Positions 58,752 to 64,000 of a DNA stretch of 64,000 nucleotides are shown in pieces. A model generated the notes under the pieces. The model was given only the letters and a program-made list of their open reading frames with translations, was not told where the DNA came from and searched no databases. Source of the stretch: Streptomyces diastatochromogenes (GTDB taxonomy: Bacteria > Actinomycetota > Actinomycetes > Streptomycetales > Streptomycetaceae). The stretch spans positions 186,001-250,000 of the forward strand of contig NZ_MCGQ01000038.1 of the NCBI RefSeq assembly GCF_002242805.1, written 5' to 3'. Numbering within the stretch: position 1 is the first letter of the stretch; every line of letters starts with the position of its first letter. Both the position numbers and the translations under genes were made by a program.

Positions 58752-59379
58752 CCACGCGGACCAGGAGACCTCGCTGTACCCGGAGGAGCAGCAGCTCGTC
58801 GCACGGGCGGTGGCCAAGCGCCGCCGGGAGTTCGCGGCCGTACGGGTCTGCGCCCGGCGCGCCATGGAGAAGCTCGGGGTGCCGCCGCAGCCCGTGCTGA
58901 CCGGCGAGCGCGGTGCGCCCCGCTGGCCGGCCGGGCTCGTCGGCAGCATGACCCACTGCGACGGATACCGCGCCGCCGCACTGGTCCGCGCCGCGGATCT
59001 GGCCTCCCTCGGGATCGACGCCGAGGTGCACGGACCGCTGCCGGAGGGTGTGTTCGAGAGCATCGCCCTGCCCACCGAGCAGGACCGCCACCGCCGGCTG
59101 TGCGCCACCCGGCCCGGCGTGCACTGGGGCCGGGTGCTGTTCAGCGCCAAGGAGTCCGTCTACAAGGCGTGGTTTCCCCTCGCCCGCGCCTGGCTGGACT
59201 TCTCCGAGGCCGACATCGAGCTGATCACCGAACCGGGCCCGGGGACGCGCGGCCGCTTCCACGCCCGGCTCCTCGTCCCGGGGCCGGTGGTGGACGGCGT
59301 ACGCCTGACCGGGTTCGACGGCCGCTGGCTGGTCGCGGACGGTCTCGTCCTGACGACGGTGGCCGTCCCGCACCACTGA
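58699..59379 (+). CDS. 4'-phosphopantetheinyl transferase (Sfp/EntD type)
   Basis: This 226-residue enzyme transfers phosphopantetheine from CoA to a Ser on carrier proteins of polyketide, peptide or fatty-acid synthases. The motif order is right: RWPAGLVGSMTHCDGYRAAA, then LGIDAEVHG with the Mg-binding Asp and Glu, and FSAKESVYKAWFPL with the catalytic Glu-Lys pair. The GTG at 58699 has GGAGGT eight bases upstream and lies inside the 3' end of the phosphoesterase gene, so translation is coupled. No synthase cluster is nearby, so it probably serves carrier proteins elsewhere. From memory S. coelicolor has such a gene (SCO6673) in a similar place. Confidence 0.93.
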   Translation: MIEELLPESVVAVEAFGDHADQETSLYPEEQQLVARAVAKRRREFAAVRVCARRAMEKLGVPPQPVLTGERGAPRWPAGLVGSMTHCDGYRAAALVRAADLASLGIDAEVHGPLPEGVFESIALPTEQDRHRRLCATRPGVHWGRVLFSAKESVYKAWFPLARAWLDFSEADIELITEPGPGTRGRFHARLLVPGPVVDGVRLTGFDGRWLVADGLVLTTVAVPHH

Positions 59380-59399
59380 ACGGGACGGCACCCGCCGCC

Positions 59400-59627
59400 T
59401 CACTCCTGTGGGCACCAGTGGCGCAGCAACCTGAAGAACTCCTCCTCGTTGCCCGCGAGTCCCGCCCGCGCCAGGGCCCCGTCCGCCTCGGCGAGCACGG
59501 CGGGCGGCACCATGACGGGCCGGCCGCCGTCCACAGGCCCGTCGAAGGCGGCGCGCACGGTGTGCAGCAGCCTCAGATAGGCCTGTACGGCGGTGCGCTC
59601 ACGGTCGGTCAGTACGGCGGTGGGCAT
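59400..59627 (-). CDS. Small conserved-looking hypothetical protein
   Basis: This 75-residue protein is of unknown function. It is mostly helical (ERTAVQAYLRLLHTVRAAFD and FFRLLRHWCPQE at the ends) with a short proline-containing middle. It has no membrane helix or signal. It converges with the phosphopantetheinyl transferase gene with 20 bp between them. I include it because the reading frame fits the gap exactly, starts with ATG and has biased third positions, but small shadows of GC-rich DNA can mimic this. Confidence 0.5.
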   Translation of the reverse strand: MPTAVLTDRERTAVQAYLRLLHTVRAAFDGPVDGGRPVMVPPAVLAEADGALARAGLAGNEEEFFRLLRHWCPQE

Positions 59628-59878
59628 CGGTCGGCTCTCCCCGGTTCGGCGTCACGGTCACGCGCCCTGCGGCGCCGTGCACCGCGTCGTGCGGCGCACA
59701 CCACCAGCTTGCCGTCCACCACTGACAACGCCGTTCGGCTCTGCCTCGGTTCGCCCGCTTAGCCGAGGTGAAACGCCACCGAAACCCCCGGTGCGCAGGC
59801 CTGCCTACGCTGGAAGGAGGGGGCCGGGGGCCGCGTCCGCGCGAGCGTCCGGCCCGGTCGACGGAGGGAGGACGCAGG

Positions 59879-60901
59879 GTGGCCGACATGCAGCGACCGC
59901 GCCCGGTGCGGGCCGTACGGCTGCGTCCGGTGGGCGACACCGAACTCCAGCCGCACCACCGGGTCGTGCACGGCTACCGGCGCGCCTTCCGCATGGCGGG
60001 CCGGGGCCCGGCCCTGGTCCTCGTCCACGGCATCGGCGACTCCTCGGCCACCTGGGCCGACCTGATCCCGGACCTCGCCCGTACCCACACCGTGATCGCG
60101 CCCGACCTGCTCGGGCACGGCGGCTCCGACCGGCCGCGCGCCGACTACTCGGTGGCCGCGTACGCCAACGGCCTGCGCGATCTGCTCACCGCGCTGGGCG
60201 TCGAGTCGGCGACGCTGGTCGGGCACTCGCTGGGCGGGGGAGTGGCGATGCAGTTCGCCTACCAGTTCCCCGAGCGCACCGAACGCCTCATCCTGGTCAG
60301 CGCGGGCGGAGTGGGCCGTGAGGTCAACCCGGTGCTGCGGCTGGTCTCGCTGCCCGGCGCCGACCTGATGCTCTCCGCGCTGCGGCTGCCCGGCATGCGC
60401 CTGAACATCGGCCTCGCCGCCCGACTGCTGAAGCTGCTGGACACCGACCTCGGCCAGGACGCGCCCGAACTGCTCACCCTGGTGGACGCGTTGCCGGACG
60501 GCACCTCCCGCAACGCCTTCATCCGCACCCTGCGCGCGGTCGTCGACTGGCGCGGCCAGGTCGTCACCATGCTGGACCGCTGCTACCTCACCCAGGGCAT
60601 GCCCACCCTGCTGCTCTGGGGCGACCGGGACAGCGTGGTACCGGTCCGGCACGCGTACAACGCCCACGCGGCCATGCCCGGCAGCCGTCTGGAGATCTTC
60701 GAGGGCGCCGGCCACTTCCCCTTCCACACCGACCCGGCCCGCTTCCTCGCCCTGGTCCAGGAGTTCACCTCCACGACCGCACCGGCTGCCTGGAGCCGCG
60801 AACGCTGGCGAGAACTCCTCCTGGAGGGCGGCCCCGGCACGGCCCGCGCCGAAGCACGGCAGCGGGAACTGCGCGAGGCGAGCGAACGCAGCGCGACGTG
60901 A
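59879..60901 (+). CDS. Alpha/beta hydrolase
   Basis: This 340-residue cytoplasmic hydrolase has the LVLVHGIGDSSATW oxyanion loop, the nucleophile elbow VGHSLGGGVAM, an acidic residue in LLLWGDRDSVVPV, and the catalytic His in FEGAGHFPFHTDP. It is like non-haem peroxidases and epoxide or ester hydrolases, and the substrate is not evident. I chose the GTG at 59879 because GGAGGGAGGA lies just before it; the ATG at 59888 is a weaker choice. It stands alone. The 59628-59878 interval upstream holds no evident gene, but the operon promoter must lie there. Confidence 0.88.
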   Translation: MADMQRPRPVRAVRLRPVGDTELQPHHRVVHGYRRAFRMAGRGPALVLVHGIGDSSATWADLIPDLARTHTVIAPDLLGHGGSDRPRADYSVAAYANGLRDLLTALGVESATLVGHSLGGGVAMQFAYQFPERTERLILVSAGGVGREVNPVLRLVSLPGADLMLSALRLPGMRLNIGLAARLLKLLDTDLGQDAPELLTLVDALPDGTSRNAFIRTLRAVVDWRGQVVTMLDRCYLTQGMPTLLLWGDRDSVVPVRHAYNAHAAMPGSRLEIFEGAGHFPFHTDPARFLALVQEFTSTTAPAAWSRERWRELLLEGGPGTARAEARQRELREASERSAT

Positions 60902-60924
60902 GGTCGGCGGTGGGGTGCCGGGGG

Positions 60925-61488
60925 TCAGCCCTGGAGCCCCGGGTACCCCAGCGACGCCTCGATGCGGCCCGCCACGTCGTCCCGCCGGCCAGGGCCGCGC
61001 AGGGCCGAACCGGCCAGCCAGGTACGGCACTTGCTGGCGAGGAGCAGACCGAAGGTCTCGGCCTCGCGTTCCTCGGCCTGGTCGAAGCGGGTGCGGGCGG
61101 CGACGCGGTGGATCGTGGCCTGCAGGGCGGCCTGGTCCGTGTCGTCGCTCAGCAGGCGGGTCGCGACGCCGATCCCGGCGTGGTCGAGGTGGTGGCCGCA
61201 GTGGTCGGCCTGCATGTGCCACAGCTCGTGACCGAGGATGACCAACTGGTGGGCGGGCGCGGTGCGTTCCTCCACGACGATCAGATCGCGGTCGGCCATG
61301 TCCAGCCACAGCCCGCTGGCCGTACCGGGCGGGAAGGCGGCCGTACGGAAGTGGACGGGGCGGCCGCGGCGGCGGCTCATCGTCTCGCACAGCGCGCGGT
61401 ACAGCTCGTGCGGCGGGGCCGGCGCCGGCAGGGTGAGGTCCCCGACCAGCTCGGCGCACAGCCGGCGCATGTCCCTGCCGATGCCCAC
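60925..61488 (-). CDS. HExxH metallopeptidase-like protein (ImmA/IrrE type)
   Basis: This 187-residue protein has the zinc motif HELWH in LVILGHELWHMQADH and the preceding SGLWLDMADRDLIVVEERT strands typical of the ImmA/IrrE domain, which cleaves or controls a paired repressor. The C-terminal half is helical (RFDQAEEREAETFGLLLA). The GTG at 61488 is 14 bp after the XRE gene, and a GGGGAGG sits close upstream; an internal ATG at 61470 is possible. In the XRE-ImmA pairs known from mobile elements, the peptidase cleaves the repressor. The pairing here is the reason for the assignment. Confidence 0.8.
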   Translation of the reverse strand: MGIGRDMRRLCAELVGDLTLPAPAPPHELYRALCETMSRRRGRPVHFRTAAFPPGTASGLWLDMADRDLIVVEERTAPAHQLVILGHELWHMQADHCGHHLDHAGIGVATRLLSDDTDQAALQATIHRVAARTRFDQAEEREAETFGLLLASKCRTWLAGSALRGPGRRDDVAGRIEASLGYPGLQG

Positions 61489-61502
61489 AGTCCTCCCCTG
61501 GT

Positions 61503-62159
61503 TCACGACTCGGGCCGCTTGACGCTCTCCAGCAGCATGTCGAGCCACTCCGCGACCTTGTCCCGGTGCTGGTCGGTGGGCAGTTGCGCGGCCCGCCAGG
61601 CGATCCCGCGCACGCCGTGGTCCTGCAGCAGCCGCTCCAGCGGATCGTCCGCCGCCTCGGCCGCGGCCCGCTCCCGGTCGGCGAGCTTCTGCAGCAGCTC
61701 CTGCTCGGTGCGCTGCAGCGCACCCGCGAGGGCCTCGGGGTCCTCCGCGGTCAGGAAACCGGCGTGCACCCGGAAGAACCGCTGCAGGGCGTCGCAGTGC
61801 TCCATGGTGGGCCGCCGGTCGCCGTTGATGAGCGCGCCGGCCTGCTGCCGGGACATGCCCGCGCCGTCGGCGATCTCCTGCTGGGTGTACTTGCGGCCAT
61901 TGGGCTTCAGCCGGGTGCGGCGCAGCAGGTCCAGGCGCTGCAGAAAGCGGGCCTGGACGTCCGGCTCGCCCGCCGGGCGGCCGCTGAGCAGGGCCTTGAC
62001 CACCGGCTCCGGGACACCGCAGGCGACGGAGAGCCGCCCTGTGTCGAAGACTTCGGCCTGCGGTACGCCGAGCCGGCCGGCGAGTGCGGTGACGCGGGCG
62101 ACGACGGCCGGCAGCTGAGCGGTCTCCGTGGCGCCCGGATCCTCGTAGCCATCCGTCAC
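61503..62159 (-). CDS. XRE-like helix-turn-helix regulator paired with the HExxH protein
   Basis: This 218-residue DNA-binding protein has a central helix-turn-helix domain (about residues 90-140, with YTQQEIADGAGMSRQQAGAL and INGDRRPTMEHCDALQRFF). A helical N-terminal part (RLGVPQAEVFDTGRL) precedes it, and a C-terminal coiled region ends LLESVKRPES. Its gene lies 14 bp upstream of the ImmA/IrrE-like gene on the same strand. A perfect 16-bp palindrome lies about 110 bp upstream and could be its operator. It may be the target or partner of the peptidase. Confidence 0.82.
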   Translation of the reverse strand: MTDGYEDPGATETAQLPAVVARVTALAGRLGVPQAEVFDTGRLSVACGVPEPVVKALLSGRPAGEPDVQARFLQRLDLLRRTRLKPNGRKYTQQEIADGAGMSRQQAGALINGDRRPTMEHCDALQRFFRVHAGFLTAEDPEALAGALQRTEQELLQKLADRERAAAEAADDPLERLLQDHGVRGIAWRAAQLPTDQHRDKVAEWLDMLLESVKRPES

Positions 62160-62270
62160 CGACAGAACTCCTACGTCTCTCGAGGGCTTGAGGTGCGTCC
62201 GTGCTTCTCACAAGCGGTTGTCGTGAACTTCCCGGAGAGTAGCGGGTGCTTCGAACTCACATCCAGGTCT

Positions 62271-62286
62271 CGCCACAACTGTGGCG
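62271..62286. promoter_or_regulatory. Operator-like palindrome CGCCACA-AC-TGTGGCG
   Basis: A perfect 7+2+7 inverted repeat lies in the divergent gap between the XRE gene and the MmyB-like gene, 38 bp before the plus-strand -35 box. It is a candidate binding site for the XRE protein and could control both genes. Confidence 0.6.
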
Positions 62287-62323
62287 AATTTCGGCCGTCA
62301 ACCGGCATGAAATGCCACGATAG

Positions 62324-62353
62324 TTGACATGGATCTCGTCGGGGCAGCAGGAT
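62324..62353 (+). promoter_or_regulatory. Promoter of the MmyB-like gene
   Basis: TTGACA (62324-62329), an 18-bp spacer and CAGGAT (62348-62353) form a good vegetative promoter reading toward the gene at 62400. Confidence 0.55.
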
Positions 62354-62399
62354 CGCTTCGCCGCGTGAAGGCCGCAGAGGCAAGAGGGGTGACCTCCCG

Positions 62400-63071
62400 A
62401 TGGCACATCAGGCAGGAGGGCAGTGGCCGGCGCCGCGGCCCGTCCCCGAGGGCTGTGAGGTCCAGGCGTATCTACAGGACTACGCCACCCTTCTGGAGGC
62501 CGTTCCGCTCCCGTCCCTGGTCGTCGACCACCGGTGGAACGTGGTGATCGCCAACGGCGCTTTCGAGACACTTTTCCGGGGCGTGCGCCCTCATCCGACG
62601 GCCATGCCCGGGGGTAACTTCCTGCGGTTCGTCCTGTTCCACCCCGATGCCGCCGAGATCCTCGGCGACCACGAGGCGGGCTGGTGCCTGCCGATGCTGG
62701 CTCACTTCAAGACCGCCGTCGAGCGCTACGGCCACGACCACGAACTCCAGGCCGTCCGCCGGGACATCGCCCAGGACCCGATCATGGAGGCCGCCTACCG
62801 GCAGGGCCTGCCGCACTGGATCCGCGCCGTCGGCGAGGCCGGCACCCAGCTCGACGGTGCCGTACGTCTCCTGCTCCACCCCGACCCGCGCCGGGGCCCG
62901 ACCGAGTGCCGGATCGTCGAGGAGACGCCCCTGACGCTCCAGGAGATCGGCTGCACCCGCCTGACCATGGTCCTGCGCGACGCCCGCCGCCCGGCCGCGG
63001 CCTCGCGCCGTCCGCGCCGGCCGCGCGGAGCGGGCACGCATCTGACGGTCGTCCCGGACCCCCAGGACTGA
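62400..63071 (+). CDS. Stand-alone MmyB-type ligand-binding domain protein
   Basis: This 223-residue protein is made only of the PAS-like ligand-binding domain found in MmyB-type regulators (PF17765 type). Family segments are VPLPSLVVDHRWNVVIANGA, NFLRFVLFHPDAAEILGDHE and VRRDIAQDPIMEAAYRQGLP. These domains usually follow an N-terminal XRE helix-turn-helix, which is absent here; translation begins about 25 residues before the domain. The C-terminal tail is basic. It is divergent from a gene encoding a separate XRE protein, so a split sensor/DNA-binder pair is possible. The ligand is thought to be a fatty acid or similar in known relatives. Confidence 0.82.
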   Translation: MAHQAGGQWPAPRPVPEGCEVQAYLQDYATLLEAVPLPSLVVDHRWNVVIANGAFETLFRGVRPHPTAMPGGNFLRFVLFHPDAAEILGDHEAGWCLPMLAHFKTAVERYGHDHELQAVRRDIAQDPIMEAAYRQGLPHWIRAVGEAGTQLDGAVRLLLHPDPRRGPTECRIVEETPLTLQEIGCTRLTMVLRDARRPAAASRRPRRPRGAGTHLTVVPDPQD

Positions 63072-63110
63072 CCCGGCTCCGTCGGCGTTCAGGTCGCCGA
63101 CGGGGCCGGG
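63072..63110 (+). terminator. Terminator of the MmyB-like gene
   Basis: A 16-bp stem with one U-G wobble (63072-63087 with 63095-63110) and a 7-nt loop begins immediately after the stop codon. Confidence 0.8.
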
Positions 63111-63157
63111 CAGGAAACCCGTCTCTCCGCCCTACGGCACCCCACACCCGCGTTTAC

Positions 63158-63190
63158 GCAAGCAGCTTGCATAGCTTGCGCTACTCTTGC
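63158..63190. promoter_or_regulatory. CTTGC-repeat operator of the LacI-family gene
   Basis: GCAAGC-A-GCTTGC (63158-63170) is a perfect palindrome. Further CTTGC copies follow at 63175-63179 and 63186-63190. Such CTTGCA repeats are the operator type of MalR/AglR regulators in Streptomyces. Position directly upstream of the regulator start suggests autoregulation. Confidence 0.7.
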
Positions 63191-63194
63191 GCGC

Positions 63195-64000
63195 ATGACG
63201 CGACGACTTGCGGAAGTGGCGAAGAAGGTCGGGGTCAGCGAGGCCACGGTCAGCCGGGTGCTCAACGGCAAGCCCGGCGTCTCCGAAGCCACCCGGCAGG
63301 CCGTGCTGACGGCCCTCGACGTCCTCGGCTACGAGCGCCCCACCCAGCTGCGCGGCGAACGCGCCCGGCTCGTCGGCCTGGTCCTGCCGGAACTGCAGAA
63401 CCCCATCTTCCCGGCGTTCGCCGAGGTCATCGGGGGCGCCCTCGCCCAGCTGGGACTCACCCCGGTGCTGTGCACCCAGACCAAGGGTGGGGTCTCGGAA
63501 GCGGACTACGTGGAGCTGCTGCTGCAGCAGCAGGTCTCCGGCGTCGTCTTCGCCGGCGGCCTGTACGCGCAGGCCGACGCCCCGCACGACCACTACCGGC
63601 TGCTCGCCGACCGCAACATCCCGGTGGTGCTGGTCAACGCGGCCATCGAACACCTCGGCTTCCCGGGCGTGTCCTGCGACGACGCCGTCGCCGTCGAGCA
63701 GGCCTGGCGGCACCTGGCCTCCCTGGGGCACGAGCGGATCGGCCTCGTGCTCGGGCCGGGTGACCATGTGCCGTCGGCGCGGAAACTGGCGGCGGCGCGG
63801 GCGGTCGCAGGGGAGCTGCCGGACGCCTTCGTCGCGCGGGCCATCTTCTCCATCGAGGGCGGTCACGCGGCGGCCGCCCGGCTGATCGACCAGGGCGTCA
63901 CGGGCATCATCTGCGCCAGCGACCCGCTGGCGCTCGGCGCGATCAGGGCGGCCCGCCGCAAGGGGCTCGACGTCCCGTCCCAGATCTCCGTGGTCGGCTA
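63195..64000 (+). CDS. LacI-family transcriptional regulator (MalR/AglR-like), partial
   Basis: The first 268 residues are visible and the gene runs off the right edge. The N-terminal helix-turn-helix is LAEVAKKVGVSEATVSRVLN followed by GKPGVSEATRQAVLTALDVL, the LacI pattern with the hinge helix. The sensor domain begins LVGLVLPELQNPIFPAF and includes GIICASDPLALGAIRAARRK. This sequence is close to the Streptomyces MalR/AglR group that controls alpha-glucoside uptake; I recall the similarity and did not search. The ATG at 63195 is immediately after the CTTGC operators, so the mRNA leader must be short. An importer probably lies beyond the window. Confidence 0.9.
   Translation, partial: MTRRLAEVAKKVGVSEATVSRVLNGKPGVSEATRQAVLTALDVLGYERPTQLRGERARLVGLVLPELQNPIFPAFAEVIGGALAQLGLTPVLCTQTKGGVSEADYVELLLQQQVSGVVFAGGLYAQADAPHDHYRLLADRNIPVVLVNAAIEHLGFPGVSCDDAVAVEQAWRHLASLGHERIGLVLGPGDHVPSARKLAAARAVAGELPDAFVARAIFSIEGGHAAAARLIDQGVTGIICASDPLALGAIRAARRKGLDVPSQISVVG

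Noticed and set aside
58699..59379. Phosphopantetheinyl transferase as a sign of a nearby biosynthetic cluster
   Set aside because: No polyketide or peptide synthase, carrier protein or tailoring gene is present in the surrounding sequence.
60925..62159. XRE plus HExxH pair as a prophage or integrative-element remnant
   Set aside because: No integrase, attachment repeat, replication or transfer gene lies nearby and base composition is like the host.
1..64000. TTA (bldA-dependent) codons
   Set aside because: The scattered TTA and TAA trinucleotides I checked inside genes fall out of frame (for example within Gly-Tyr codons). I did not check every gene exhaustively.

Overview
The window is high-GC actinobacterial DNA, almost certainly a Streptomyces chromosome. 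Coding is dense with G/C in third positions, start codons are mixed ATG/GTG, TetR/MarR/LacI/DeoR regulators are frequent, sugar ABC importers lack a dedicated ATPase, many secreted hydrolases carry Tat or Sec signals, and a chitinase gene has DasR-type operators. From memory the order tkt-tal-zwf-opcA-pgi-gnd, followed far downstream by a phosphopantetheinyl transferase, resembles the SCO66xx region of S. coelicolor; I could not check this. I see no rRNA, tRNA, CRISPR array, insertion sequence or prophage.

Region 1 (1-10.4 kb) holds small regulated modules: an MFS exporter with TetR and tandem operators; an F420/PPOX enzyme; a beta-hydroxyacid dehydrogenase divergent from a TetR; a probably leaderless VOC protein followed by a 0.57 kb degenerate repeat region; a shikimate/quinate module (MHS-type permease, TetR, QsuD-like dehydrogenase); a second non-coding repeat region; and a GT39-type membrane glycosyltransferase.

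Region 2 (10.4-19.3 kb) is a tightly coupled minus-strand pentose-phosphate operon: tkt, tal, zwf, opcA, pgi, a short-form gnd and a histidine-phosphatase gene. A perfect palindrome lies upstream of tkt. No 6-phosphogluconolactonase gene is present.

Region 3 (19.4-37.0 kb) contains an AraC regulator, a phosphatase/MFS/propeller operon with a possible PHO box, a GH16-CBM6 glucanase with LacI-type operators, an L,D-transpeptidase-like lipoprotein whose catalytic Cys is Ser, a FAD/NAD(P)-binding-TTC38 fusion, a DUF817 membrane protein, a secreted lipase, and a catabolic operon (SDR, amidohydrolase, acyl-CoA ligase, MaoC) divergent from overlapping MarR and IclR genes.

Region 4 (37.0-56.3 kb) is a glycan-utilisation locus. 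The minus arm encodes a PfkB kinase, an ABC importer, a GH2 beta-galactosidase and two Tat-exported phosphoesterases. The divergent plus arm encodes a DeoR regulator and GH4, GH38 and GH29 enzymes. A secreted GH18 chitinase with DasR-like sites and a strong terminator adjoins it. My inference is that phosphate is removed from an exposed, possibly phosphorylated, mannose/fucose/galactose glycan outside the cell, and that the fragments are imported and trimmed inside.

Region 5 (56.4-64 kb) has an ATP-grasp enzyme, a metallophosphoesterase overlapping a phosphopantetheinyl transferase, an alpha/beta hydrolase, an XRE regulator paired with a HExxH (ImmA/IrrE-like) protein, a stand-alone MmyB-type ligand-binding domain, and the start of a MalR/AglR-like LacI regulator.
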